Source of the DNA: Cercis canadensis
Lineage: Eukaryota > Streptophyta > Magnoliopsida > Fabales > Fabaceae
Length of the DNA stretch: 64,000 nucleotides
Assembly: GCA_003255065.1 (NCBI GenBank)
Contig: QAOA01008121.1
Location: 496,001 to 560,000 of the forward strand
Direction of reading: 5' to 3'
Position numbers and translations under genes: made by a program. Shown in pieces: positions 29,970-42,874 of this stretch. Within the stretch, counting starts at the first letter, position 1. Each line of letters opens with the position of its first letter. The notes beneath the pieces are model-generated. The model saw only the letters and a program-made list of their open reading frames with translations, searched no databases and had not been told where the DNA came from.

Positions 29970-31921
29970 AGGGCTGATTCATCCTCCATTAAATGATTTT
30001 GTATGATATCCGAAATCGTAAGAGATTACAGGTTAGGAGTTAGGCCAAATAGATGAGAATTGTTCTAATTTTCGGTTGTTGCAAGTTCTTTCTTATTATT
30101 AAAAATAGAGTAAGAAAGTTGTTTGTATCTAGAGACCTGTTTCCCCGCCCCGCCCCTCTCCTTTTTTTTTTTTTTTTNCCTGAAAAAATATAATCAGAAT
30201 ATCTAGCTCTTTTCCTCCTAACACGCACGTGGGACTCGAATTCACAATCGAGTGATTATAAGTCAGGCGCCTTATCCATTAGGGCCCGAGAGCCGTCTGA
30301 TTATTATAAAACACTTCCATATCAATTGAAGTGCAATTTTTTTTAAAATTCATCGGTGTGAATTATCTCTTTGTATAATTCAACTACAATTTTTTTTTTT
30401 CTTTTGCTGCAATTGAAGTAGAAACTTCCCTGTGAGACTGGAGTTCAGAATATAGCATGGGGCGTGAATCCTTACGAAGTTGACACAGCACTACATTCCA
30501 GCTTCCATAAAGCCTAAGGATTTATAAAACAGCTCCGTGCAAAGCAATCTTGCTTTAGTAAAATGAGAATAGAACTCAAAAGAAAAAGTAAAATGGGAAT
30601 ATAAACCTCAAACATTAATACATGTTCAAAGATGTTTCACTATTTTATTTTCCACCGTTTATAACTGACGAGTCATGATCCGGTAAGGGTGTTTGGGAAA
30701 GAACTAAATAGTTCAGCCTGAGAATCAGTTTCACTATTTTCAATGCATCATAATTTTTTTTTCCCCCATAGAAGCGCTTTTGAAAATTGTTTTGCTGCAG
30801 ATCTTTTAGGGAGCTTCTGATTTTTGTGATATTAATTGTTGTATTATTATATGTATCTTTATCATCTTACACTTTTATTTATTTATTTATCTGCATGTTA
30901 CCTTTAATTAAAAATAATTCTTTTATTACAATCCTAATTATCATAAAAACTAAAATAAACAGCGGGTACACTTTATACATTTGCATTCATCTCTCCAAGG
31001 ATGGGAAATTCCCCAGCAGTACTACATTAATTCAGACAAGGGGGCACAAAAAGCATTAGACAAATATCGAAATTCTGTTTTACATGCGTCTAATTTCTTT
31101 TATATTTTAGTTAAGTTTAAATGTAAAATCGCATGATACACAATTTTACTTGTTTCTAATTTTTTTTATGAAACCTTTAATTTTTAGTTAAGCTGAAATG
31201 TAAAAATTGCATCTACTCTCCCATACTGAAGGAAGACCGCAGACAAATCGATGCGTACATCCAACTTTACCACAATTTGACTGTTAATCGTTTCCACTTT
31301 AGAAGAGAAAAAAAGGACCGATTGTTTCCAGAAGAGTCTCAGACCATGCCATTCAACGTAGCAACACAGCATGAGCAGCGCAACAAAGTGGGGGGCAATT
31401 CTTACCCAACGACTTAAAAGTCAAAACTCTGCCATAAAACTAAATGACAATTAAGTGATTAACTCTTCCAAAGTCTATGCCTCCTAGTCTTATGAGTGAG
31501 AGGACCCACAAGGCATACCATCAATTTAGTCCCAATCATATTGATGTTCAAGAGAATATAACATAGGATGGACCCCTAAAAAAGAGAACAAAGAAGCCCT
31601 TGTACAAATGGCATCAGAGAACAGTAGCTATCAATTCATCATTAGTGACTTGACAATAATATTTGCCTATTGAATAATCATATTTCAAGTCTTTATGATA
31701 ATTTAACAGAAAAAAAGTGGCTTCAAGCGCATATTCCTCTCATTTTAAGTTTGACAGCCAGTAATAATTGTATTAGCGTTCATTCCCAATACAAGAAATA
31801 TAACTAGCCACCAAACCCAATGGAGATAACCTCGAGTGTGAAAGCAGAATGATCCACCGCTTTCCAAAACTTTTATAGAAAACAAAGAGAGAGCCTAAAA
31901 CTGTTGTTGGAAAAATGCTTT
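29970..31921. other. Intergenic region between convergent trihelix and pyruvate kinase genes
   Basis: Contains the 3' ends of both genes and a tRNA-derived repeat (30161-30297, listed separately). No further gene seen. Confidence 0.45.
30161..30297 (-). mobile_element. tRNA-Arg-derived SINE-like element or tRNA pseudogene
   Basis: Read on the minus strand, CTAATGGATAAGGCGCCTGA (30262-30281 region) matches the D-arm/A-box and anticodon-stem start of plant tRNA-Arg, and TTCGAGTCCCAC matches the T-loop/B-box. It is not a working tRNA. There is an extra base in the D stem, the anticodon loop reads TTATAAT, the T-stem is mispaired (GTGAA against CCCAC), and no acceptor stem forms. About 45 nt after the B box comes an A-tract (T-run 30162-30177 on the plus strand), as expected for a SINE tail. 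No clear target-site duplication; an N lies at 30178. Confidence 0.55.
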
Positions 31922-34900
31922 TTACTCTTCAAGCTCAATAATCTTAACCACAGATGAATCACCAACTTTCTGGCAAACAACTACTCGATCATGCGACTTT
32001 ATGACTCCTGATGCTTTTCCATGATCAAGAGCAACCTTAAGAATAGACTCATTTGTTGCACTTGTTGACTCCGCCTGCAGGCACAAAGTATGAGATTGAA
32101 CTCTATTTTATGTTTGGGATCAATATGACAGGGTTGTAAATCAGTATGTACAGCATGATTAATCGTTTTTGCTAAAGTACATAGCATCAGTATATATAAT
32201 TACACTGGTAACAAAATAACGAGTTAAGCATAATGACGGTTATGTTCCTATGGCCTGGCAGGTTGCATTTTAAGAAGAGCTAACCATGAAAGTAATCGTA
32301 AGTAAACAGTCCTATTATTAGCTTCCAACTAGTCCTCATTTTAGCCTAACCTAGAAGTACAACAAGGGAGCTCTAGAGCCAGCACATGAATTGAAGCTGA
32401 ACAGTTAGTGAGTAGACAACCCAAATGCAAGTCAACTTATGAAACAAAAACAACTGACAAATGAAAGAACAATAAGAATAATAACTTACAGGATGTCGAG
32501 GATCAGCAAGCATGGGAAAGAGACCTCTTACAATAAGTGATTGCCTTGCCTGTCATAGGCATAAAATTTCTTTACAAGTTTGGATAAACAAGACGAGATG
32601 ATTTCAATAAAAGCAAATCAGCATACATCCTAGTAATACAAGTTTCTAATCATTTCAAGGAATGAGTGTCCAAGTCAGGCAAGAAAACCAGCCCACAAAA
32701 GCATCAACTTCCAAAGCTCACTACAAATCATGGCTTTCTTTGCACTATTTTACTATTAATAAAGAGAACAACCAGATAGTCTTCCATTTTCACTTTTTGA
32801 CACAAGTTCCATAAATACCCTTACTTGTGTGAATATTTGTTGAATGAAAAAAAAAATATGGGTTGTAAATGTGAAAAAATAACTAAAATATATAAACTAA
32901 TTACTAAAAATAGCCATACTCTATTTTCTCTCTCCCACTTTGTCTCCTCCATTCCCCTATTTTCTCTCATCCTTAATTGCACTACTACATTATTCTTTTG
33001 ACCAACTTTATTATTTTTTTTAAAAAATTTTAAGTTATTCGCACACATTAAGTAAAAATTACAGGTGACTGAGAATTTTTTACAGTAATATAGGCTGTAT
33101 TATAATAGAGATAGATATATGCAATATTGAGTAGAGAGTAGTATATTAATTACGTTAGATGTAAATAAACTTTCCCACAAATGAGTTGATAGTTGGTCCT
33201 GGACAAGGAATAAAAAGAAACAGAATAAATTGTTCTTATTTAACAACAAAAGGCATAAAAATCAAATTTTATTTACCAAAAAAAGTAAGATTTTAATTGC
33301 ATTTGTTAGAAGCTAAGTTTATGATCATATATTTGTGTGTCTGTATATAGACATATATATATATATATAATAAGATATGATATGCATATATTTATATTAT
33401 GCTCATGATTATCCTTCATAGAAAGAATTCTCAAAGAATCTTCCAAATGTTAAAGTAAATTATTTAAATGAGAGAATACGATAACCATACAAAGTTCCCT
33501 CATCACATCACAGTCTTAAAAACAGGAAATAGGTTCTTTTACTTAAGCTAAAAATAAAATCATATTAATAAAACCCAATCTATTGAAAGGAGAGGAGAGA
33601 CTGGGTGCATGCCCCGGCCGGGCATGGGGGGTTTAAGTCAAATCCATAGATATAACAGAAAGAAAATACATGAGTGTTTAAGTGTTAAAAGTAAAGATCT
33701 AACCTCAAAGGCTCCACTAAAGCTCCACTTTAGTTGATTTGTCTTAAGTCGAGGGATCACAACAGAGAGAACTGGCATTGTTGGCCTATACTTGGCTATC
33801 AATCTGACAAGTGCGTGTTAAATGTTCAGAAAAAGGTCTGACAGCCCTTGTATTCAAATATGAATGCACTTGTACCTAACTAATCATATAGATAAAATAC
33901 CTCGCAGCCCTTCCAGATGAAGTAAAGCAAATGATAACAGAAGCCTTCACCTTAATTGCTGCCCTTACCTAAACAAGTAATATTTGCATATAAGAGCCTC
34001 CTCCTTCTAATGATGCAATATTATTAACCACCATGACGACCAACCAAAACCAATATAAACATAAAGTTCTTTTTCAAAAATAAAATAAAATAAATATATA
34101 AAACAAAAAAGAAGAAAGGCATGCACTAGAAATTACTGCTATTTAAAAAATAAGGGCAATATTAAAAAGTGAATACCGCAGAGGATGCAATAGATTCCAA
34201 GTGGGTCATTGGTTCTCCAACATATTTGACAGTCTTCTTAAAATAAAGGTCTTGATTGAAAACTTTCTCAGCCTGCATGGACAAAAACAGAAAAGTAATG
34301 GAAGACAGAGATATTAGCCAACATAACATTCAAAAAATTCCCAGTGAATGTTTCACTGAACTAATGCCACAGAGAGAATCAAAGCAATGCTTCCAAAACA
34401 ATGGGAGATGGAAAGAAGCATAAGAGAGATCCATGATTCTAAATAAAGAAAAGAAGAAAATAAAACATCATTCCCAGTTTGATGTCAGAATAGTTTATAC
34501 AAATGCATCATATAATTCATATTAGAACCAGAAATTAACAAATATTAAGTGTACAAGCAGCCAATATGCTTATCAAGTAATTTGTAAATTAACTTTGGTA
34601 AGTCTCAATCTGCTTTTTATTATAAAAGAAAATGAATAAAATTCGGAAAAGGGCAAGAAATAAAACATTTAGCTACATGAACTCAGATCATTCAGACTTC
34701 TAAATACACTCATTTAGAGATAACTTACTGGTACACACTGATTCCTACAAGAGCTACAGTATCTACAAACAAACCAGTATTATGTATGCTTACTTGTTCT
34801 TTAAGTTTGTTCATGTAAACATGTAAGTTTGTCTGTTGACGTTCAATTAAATCTTGGAATGTCATACAAAAGAAAAATCAAGACAAGCTTGAATGCAATA

Positions 34901-37900
34901 AAATTCAAGCTTGGCTCAGGTTCTTTACACTATATATAATGGCAAAACGCATGTTTGGAGTCTAACAAGCATTGTCTCTCAAAAAGGCTTCGGGGAAAAA
35001 AAAAATCTTATCTTTTTACCAATATTACAGAAAAAAAAGGAGAAAAATGTCATTCTAACTTAATATTACTAGAAACTTTCCCATTAAAATAAGTGAACAG
35101 ATAAGTTACAGTCACATGTTTACAGTTGTTACAATTTTAGAAAAAACAAAAATAAAAATAAAAGCCTTTTGACATGCGCATATGTGAGTGCCAAGACTCT
35201 AGGAAATTATATCCCATAAAGAAAAGGCACCATTATAATTGAAACTGACTATTTAAGCAATAGCATCTTCAGCCATAAAACACACTATTTTATTTTGGAA
35301 AAAGATCGGTATAAATGCAACAATGTGGTGTATATCCAATAACAGTTGAATGCAGGCCATATCCTATTCGAAGTATAGAAACCCCTGGTTTTGGTCTATA
35401 TATGTATTATTTTTCCCAAGCCAATATATCAAGTAGTGGGCCTAGTGGCTCCCAATCCAAATACTGATTTCATGTCAGTTTTTCTCCATGGTGGTAGTTC
35501 TCTATTCTCATGTCATAAGGTGGCATATCCACTTACACATTCAATAAAACCTTCCATCACTTATCAGTAAATTACATATCCTAGTCATTTGTTAACTAGA
35601 TCCAACATTGCCATCCTAGATTAGAAGACCAGAAATATATTTAGTGATGCACAGTAACACAGTTTTTCCCAATCAAACATTGTCAAAGAAAAACTATGTG
35701 CTGAAATGAAGGTTGATCAACCACAAAACGGTACCAGATCAATTCCAAAACCCTTTAGGTAACAAAACTCATTGTCCAACATATAAATAGATTAGTTTGA
35801 CAGGAAATGTTCAAGTTTCAGCTTCCATCCTTATCTAAATCAACCACACCAGAATAGCTCCAAATTCTGAAGTATCAAATAAAATTAATGAGGTATAAAT
35901 GCATTTACCTCTGCACAGATTTTGCCAACAGTAGAAATAGTTTCAATAGGGTATAACCCACGTAAAGTCTCAGCACCCAGAAGAATTGTATCACTTCCTG
36001 CATTTATTAATAATGATTCAGCAAGGATATCTATTTTAAGGGGTTCTAATTAAAGCAAATTGGATGGGCATTAATGAGAGAAAAAACAAAACCATGGAAC
36101 CAAAAAATAGAACAAAGAAAGAAAAAATTCCTGTCTTTTAATAATCACCTATAAGAGGTTACTGGATAACATGCAAACCAATATCAACAAAACACACAGC
36201 CAGCGGACACCAACATAATAAGTGGTATCATAAAGCCAGATATACATACCATCTAAAACAGCATTAGCAACATCAGTGGCTTCTGCACGAGTTGGTCTTA
36301 AGTTTTCAGTCATGCCATCAACAACACGTGTAAGCACAGCAGGTTTCCCAGCCATATTACACTTATAAAGGGCAGATTTTTGAAATAGAAACACCTAAAA
36401 AGCATATGCCAATTGATTAACATCTCTGCAACAGTCAGTCTTAGTGCTAGTCACTTAACGAGAATAATCACAACATATAATTGTCAATAGAACTAGTAGG
36501 CATTTCATCAAGCTCATTCAGTTCAAAGGACTGAACTTTCCATTCTATTCCAAAAGCATGCAGCAGCAGTTGAAACACAAAATAAATATATCAAACATAT
36601 AAACTAATCACTTTCACAATTTTAAGAGCATGCATCACATTATTAGAACTAACAATTGAAACACAAACACATCAGGAATATCTTTGAAAACTTAGAGAAC
36701 ACTGTTAATATCCTTATTAGAATGGGAGTGTAAGATATATAACCAGGTCTTAGTTGGCTCCACCAGTCTCAGTTAGTAGATACTCAATAATAGTCGTAAA
36801 AGAATAATTAAGTCCCTTAAGGCAGTACAGCAACTTTGTTCAATCGAATCAACTGTCCAAGGTGAGCTATATATATATATATATATAATCAAAGAAAGGT
36901 TTACATAAGAACCANATATACAATCAAAGAAAGGTTTACATAAGAACCAACCAGAAATGAGCGGCAAGAAAATAAATTGCCCAGAATATTATATTGAACT
37001 CATTTCATAAATACATCAAGAACAAAGAAAGAATCCAAATTAAAAGTATTTTGTCCAATGTTTGATCTTGAACATATGGAGGCGTCTATTTATTAAAAAT
37101 ATATAATGAGTACCTATCTTCATCAATTTAATATCAAAGACATTAACAGCAAGCCATTAAAATAAAATTTAGGAAATCAAGACTAGGAACCGCGCAGACA
37201 CCGAAGTCACACAAGTAAAGAACTTCAAACTATAAGTAGAAATGAATTACAAGTTACAACTAGGAAGCTGACCTTCTCAGGTGGAAGATCAATACCCAAA
37301 TTCCCACGGGAAAGGATAATACCATCAGCTTCTTGCAGGATCTCATCAAAATGGGTCAATCCCTAGAAAACAATGCAGATGTAGACATACAAACAGAGTC
37401 AGCACAGCCAATAACAATATAATTTGCAGAGAAATGAAGGATGCCCAATACATTATTAACATATGCAACTCACTTCAACGTTTTCAATCTTTGCAAAAAT
37501 TTGAGTCTGACTGAGATCACCTAACCTAGAAAGGAATTCACGGGCCTGCATAACAAACACATAGAAGTCTGATGATAGAAAACCTCAAACAGCAAGAGAA
37601 GATTAAATTTTATTTAGCAATTATGAATTCAAGATAACACCCAAACCAGGTAGTAAAATATGGAAAACAAATTACCTGGCGAACATCTTCTGCATGTCGA
37701 GTGTATGACAATGATAGAAAATCNATTCACGGGCCTGCATAACAAACACATAGAAGTCTGTTGATAGAAAACCTCAAACAGCAAGAGAAAATTAAATTTT
37801 ATTTAGCAATTACGAATTCAAGATAACACCCAAACCAGGTAGTAAAATATGGAAAACAAATTACCTGGCGAACATCTTCTGCATGTCGAGTGTATGACAA

Positions 37901-40109
37901 TGATAGAAAATCAATTTTGTTTTTAACTCCCCAGGTGCTTATAGCCTGCAGAAGAAAATTAAAAATAAATCCCAAAAATTTAGGCAAACATATTTTCCAG
38001 GCATAAACACACTACACAAACAAATACTGACGAACTAGTGGGATGATAGCTAATCAATAAAACATGCTAGTTAAAGGCAAAAATTACCTCCTTGTCATTC
38101 TCAGTGAGGGTGGGCAAATCAATATGAATTTGAGAGGCATGCAAAGTGAACAATGATCCAGCCAATGTTGCTGAGTTCTTTATAACACAAACAACATCTT
38201 GCCCTTTCACTTCAGCTACCTGCACAAGTTCAGGCATAATTCATCATGCATGCAGGCTTCAATTGTTCCTGATTATGACTAGGGCCTTTGAGCATGAATG
38301 TTTTCTTCTTAATGTCAATAGTGAACAACTTAACAAAGTACATACATTAGCTTTTCAGAATATTAACATAACAAATTTTAATTCAATTATAAAAAAGTAC
38401 CGTATAGGCCCAGAATAAATGGTTGACACAGTTACCATACCAACTCATAACTCAAGAGAAAACGACCAAACCAAGTTATTTTAGGGAAGATACTGAAGAT
38501 AACTAGAATAATAAGAAGATACAAAGTCCTATTCAACTAAATAAATTTTGCCTTCTGGGCTCAGCTTTTACCTCTAGCCATACAGAAGTAGTTTCACTTC
38601 CAGTGAACAAGTACTGACCAACGAAAATGGTGTCTCCCTTCTTCATTGACTGTAAATAATAAAAACAAACATAAACATTAAGGTTGAAATTAACACAGAC
38701 ATGACTTAGAAAAGAATATTGAATAAGCCTAAGCGTTAAAAGAATCAACATAATTGCTGAGCACAAAAATAACAAGGAAAAACCAACTAAGGATACTTCA
38801 AGTAATTCATGCAAAAATCTCGGGCTAATGCACATATCTGCTCTTGTTTCAGAATCAACTACATTCCAATTTGCTGCTTCTAATTGGATAAATGACTACA
38901 TTAATTTCAACAAAAAACTGGATTGTGATTGAATATTCTCAAACTTCACATTCATATCCAGCCAAGAAACCCAGATTGACTCCAAGCATGTGCTCCATGG
39001 GCAAAGATGAATATGTAAATTGATAAAAAGAAATCGCTCACGTCAAAATTCCTGATAAAAGCGTAGAAGATGGAAAATATCGATGTACCTTGGCTAGTCC
39101 ATCGAAATTGATAGGCAATACCTCCGAAGAGGCTTCTTGTCCCTGGTCAGGAGTTAGAACAACCTGACCATCTTCCAGAAGCGAGATGGATTTCTCACTC
39201 TTGTTAACAACCTGCATCTCCGCACCCACTGTGTCCAGCATAACCTGGACAAAGGCAACAAAGTAACAAATACTCAACTCCTCTTTCTCTATTAATAGTG
39301 AAAAATAAATGAGAGGTAAGAATGCGAGACTGCAGGACATAATTCGAGATGCCTCGGACAGACAACAAAAAATCAATCCTAATAATGCATAGTAAAAATC
39401 AAATCCAACCACATTTCCTTTCTCAACCTAGCTGGAATGTCAAAGCAAAAAAGAGATTATCTAAAGCATCAAGGAAAACATAGAAGAGCACTCACAGCAC
39501 AAAGCTTCTTAGTACTCTTGATAGCAGTCTTCAAATTTTCCAAAGTCTCCTGGTGATATTCCGCGTCACCCCATGAGAAGTCGAAACGAGCCACTACATG
39601 AAACAAAAGATAATCCATATAACCCTTCACTCCTTATCTGAGAGCCAAAATAACACAATGCTAGTGGCCTACCAATTCGGAAGCAAAAGCATATATAGAA
39701 CGTCTCTCGTAGGAAAAAAATCAAACAATTTAAGAATTGAAGAATTTAAAAGAAGATATTACCAGACATTCCAGCCTTGAGACAGCCAGAAATAACCTCT
39801 ACTGTTCGAGATTTTGGACCAAGTGTACCAACGATCTTCGTCATTGCAGGAAAGAAACTCTGAAAATTTTGTAGAAGAGAAGGAAAAATTAGAAAATAAA
39901 AAACATCGAAATCAAATCCAATTGCAACGGCTCCCAAAAGCCCGCCATGGATCCATATTCACTGAGATTCGAAACTCTTGTACGCAGGAAACGAGAATCA
40001 ACTAAGAAACATCAAAGAGGAAAAGCAGGAAGAGACTCACAGCTTTGGATGGCTCCAGAATAGAAGCCATCCTAATAGGTTCCTCGAGAAGCAAGTGACT
40101 GGAATGCAT
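31922..40109 (-). CDS. Cytosolic pyruvate kinase, divergent plant class
   Basis: Predicted to convert phosphoenolpyruvate plus ADP to pyruvate plus ATP in the cytosol. Sixteen exons: 40109-40041, 39859-39763, 39593-39496, 39244-39089, 38649-38572, 38219-38088, 37945-37865, 37545-37474, 37362-37273, 36394-36250, 35997-35909, 34272-34177, 33968-33901, 33803-33704, 32549-32490 and 32074-31922. They sum to 1584 nt, 527 residues, the same length I recall for Arabidopsis At3g52990. Start [16 protein letters not shown]; end VVKIIELEE. Kept: [12 protein letters not shown], Arg58, LDT (91-93), FAKIEN with Lys256 and Glu258, Thr313, and [17 protein letters not shown]. Changed from canonical enzymes: RFDFSWG for RFNFSHG, DTVGAE for DTKGPE, SRGNLG for ARGDLG and LLGAETLRG for LSGESAAG. 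A false partial copy of exons 7 and 8 sits at 37536-37723 (assembly artefact). Confidence 0.95.
33608..33626. repeat. GC-rich hairpin inside a pyruvate kinase intron
   Basis: CATGCCC and its inverse GGGCATG flank CGGCC: a 7-bp perfect stem in otherwise AT-rich intron 14. No family recognised. Confidence 0.5.
36881..36949. repeat. 34-bp direct duplication around an N (assembly join)
   Basis: 36881-36914 and 36916-36949 are the same sequence (ATATANAATCAAAGAAAGG...) with one difference, separated only by the N at 36915. It lies in pyruvate kinase intron 9 and does not affect the exons. Confidence 0.8.
37536..37912. repeat. 188-bp direct duplication around an N, copying parts of pyruvate kinase exons 7 and 8
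   Basis: 37536-37723 and 37725-37912 match over 188 bp with about three base differences and are separated by a single N (37724). The left copy ends within exon 7 sequence and the right copy begins within exon 8 sequence. The real gene order is exon 8 at 37545-37474 and exon 7 at 37945-37865. The truncated exon 7 copy at 37676-37723 and the exon 8 fragment at 37725-37734 should not be annotated as exons. Confidence 0.9.
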
Positions 40110-42874
40110 GTTCGCTTATCGAAGGCTTCGAACCGCAAGTAACTTATCTCAGGCAGCGCGCAAATGCGTCCGAGAGAGGGAGAATGAAGGAGGAAGAAGA
40201 AGCTCGATCAGAAAAGGCGTGCGTGAATGGTCCAAACCCTGTCTTAGAAAAATTTGGTGTTTTGTAGAATATGCGTATGCTTTATGCTTACGCACTTATA
40301 CCTGGTTTGCCACTTTTTAATGACCCAATATAAAAACTTGTTTTAACAAAGGGGAAAAAATGGATTTGGATCAAGTTATATCATATCATTCGTGTTGTAA
40401 AAATTTAAATTATATATTTCATTAAAATTTATCTGAATTATTAAAATATATTAATATTTAATAGTTTAAATAAACTATAATTAAATATATAATTTAGATC
40501 TTTACAATATGAATTATGTAACATAACTAAATCGAATCCCCAAAAAACCTGGTTCCACAGTACCTGAATCAGAGTCACCACACTATTTAACTTTCACTGT
40601 CATACGCAACTTTTTCTTTCTTCTCGTGGGTTATTTTTAATTTCTCACGATTTTTTACCTCCGCTTTAAATCTCGATATTATACGTGGCAATATATCAGC
40701 TGTTGGATAGGCCCCTGGATGAGCAATCTCGTACGTCGCCGCTCTGCTGTACATTGAAAACGTTGGGCAATTCGTTTTGTTTCCCGTTGTGCTAGCCAAT
40801 TAGCCGAAGACAAAAAGCGGAAAGTAGCGTGATGTGTTTTAGCGGAGAAGGATAAAGCGTTGGAAATACGCTCTGTGTGACGCGTGACGTTTGAGGAATG
40901 AAATTGACCAATAACTGGTTAGGCACGTGGACTTTTGAAGCTGCTGATGGTGGTGCACGTGAGCGGAGCGAGTAGGTGACTGTGCGAGGTCGCAAGGAGT
41001 GAATGGTATTTGGCACGGCCGCCCCTTGAATTGCACAGCCCATCTAATCGGTGCTTTGGGGCACTTTAAGAGATCAATTTCTATGGGCCGTCGATGAATG
41101 TGTCTGTTGTGAGTCTCGAGAGCTATTTTCTTTTATTTTATTTTTTCCCGCCTTTCGCTTCTTCTGAATATTAAAAAGTTCGGGGGTCAAAGAATTTCAA
41201 AGGATTTTTTTTTAAATGGGCAGATTCTTCAAAAAAAATTAAAATTTATTTTGGGTGAACTTAAGGTTAATTATTTAATATTAACATTATATTTATAAAT
41301 TTATGTCACGAATAAAATCAATCAATTAAAATGATCTATATCATTTGTTTTATATAGGATTTATAAAGTATATGACCTAAATCTTTTTAATAATTAGTTA
41401 TGTATGTAATATTGGTAGAACTTGTGATACTAATAATTGACCCGAACTTATATATTACAATTTAAAATGCATAATTGAAGTAAGGAGATGAAAATATGCA
41501 CCAAAGCCAAAGGATCAACATATGAGAACGAAGTGTTGTCAGACAATTTAAAAAAAAAAATTGTAGTTGGAGATTTCAAAACGTGCGTAATTAAAATAAT
41601 TTGACAATCATCCCTCTACACTATGAATCAACGTGACTTCTAGCAATATGAAATTTTATCTTTTAAATAAATTATTGCGTTTGAGAATCAATTATTAATG
41701 AAAATGTCAAATTAAATTTAAGATAAGTGGAGATTTAACTACTATAAACTATTTGAATGTTGATGTATTGGTGCTATTAACAATGGCATTGCATTCCTGA
41801 TACCTATCGAATGATCAACTCAACATTTTATTTGCTACATGCAACGTTGCTTTCTTATCATTTCTCTCAATTCTTTGATATTGTAGGAACACTTTTTTTA
41901 AAAAAAAAAATGAAAAAAAAAGGTTTATTTGGAAAGTCTTAGGATGTTTGTTTTGATAAAATAAAAAATGTGTTAATTCATTTGTCAAAAATAGACATTG
42001 AATTACATTTCCAAAAAATATGAGTTGGAGTTCAACAAAGGAACTTTCCAAAATATATAAACAGCATTACGTTTACTTAGTTTACCAAACAACAATTTAT
42101 TGTCTTTTGCTTTGTTTTTGCCTCGTAGTTTTTCGGCTCTTCCAGACAAAGCATTTGTTTGTTCTTAGCGGCCCATGATATAAAGCTATCAGACTATAAA
42201 GGCCCAAAAGTGTTGAATCCTCGGTTCTTATACAAGTTTTCATGGGTCCGTTGACTAGCTCAAAATGATATTGCGCTATTATTCTTGGGCTGAAGTCACA
42301 TTCCTTACAAATGCTGCATTTTTTTTTTAATAAAAAGTGCAGCAAATTAAACTGCATACTTAACAATTATAAATAATAATTTACTTTTAATTTATGTCCT
42401 AATAATGCACAAGTTGCACTTAAGAGTCAAAAGTAATACCTGAAACGGTTTAAAGAGTACTCATCCAATAGTAGCATAAATTTTTTTAAAAAAGGGGTGA
42501 TTCTATCATATGAGAAAATGTGAAAAGTAATTAATCTTGATCATTAAAATAAACAGTTAAGATAAAATATTTCTATATGAATAGTTTTCATGTTATCACA
42601 TCAATGAAGTATGACATACTTTCTTAGTATACGAAAAACCTATAAAAAAAAATTAGTAAACTAGCTTATGGAGATGATAGAATGAAATCCACATCCAAAC
42701 AAATAAATTAATTTGCATAAAGGAATTCCAAAACTAAATTCCATCATTATGTTTTTATGAATTATTAAATAATATTAGATGAATGGTTACATGCATCTAA
42801 TATCATTTAAATAATACACAAACAAATATGAGGAATTCTACCATGCCAGAAAAGTATGTAACACATCTCTAAAG
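40110..42874. other. Upstream region of pyruvate kinase and AT-rich intergenic DNA
   Basis: 40110-41100 is the 5' leader and promoter, with higher GC than its surroundings and two G-boxes (listed separately). The overlapping frames at 40587-40799 and 40792-41043 show no domain. 41100-42874 is AT-rich with nothing I can name. Confidence 0.45.
40924..40961. promoter_or_regulatory. Paired G-boxes upstream of pyruvate kinase
   Basis: CACGTG occurs at 40924-40929 and 40956-40961, 32 bp apart and about 0.8 kb upstream of the pyruvate kinase ATG. G-boxes bind bZIP and bHLH (for example PIF or ABF) factors. Function here is inferred from the motif only. Confidence 0.45.

Noticed and set aside
30225..30297. 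Functional tRNA gene on the minus strand
   Set aside because: The boxes match tRNA-Arg, but the D stem has an extra base, the T stem does not pair and the acceptor stem is absent.
37676..37734. Extra pyruvate kinase exons suggested by splice-like borders
   Set aside because: These belong to the assembly duplication around N 37724; including them would break the reading frame.
40587..41043. Overlapping minus-strand frames with fair GC content upstream of pyruvate kinase
   Set aside because: No recognisable domain, no introns that join them sensibly, and they lie in the expected promoter, where two G-boxes occur.
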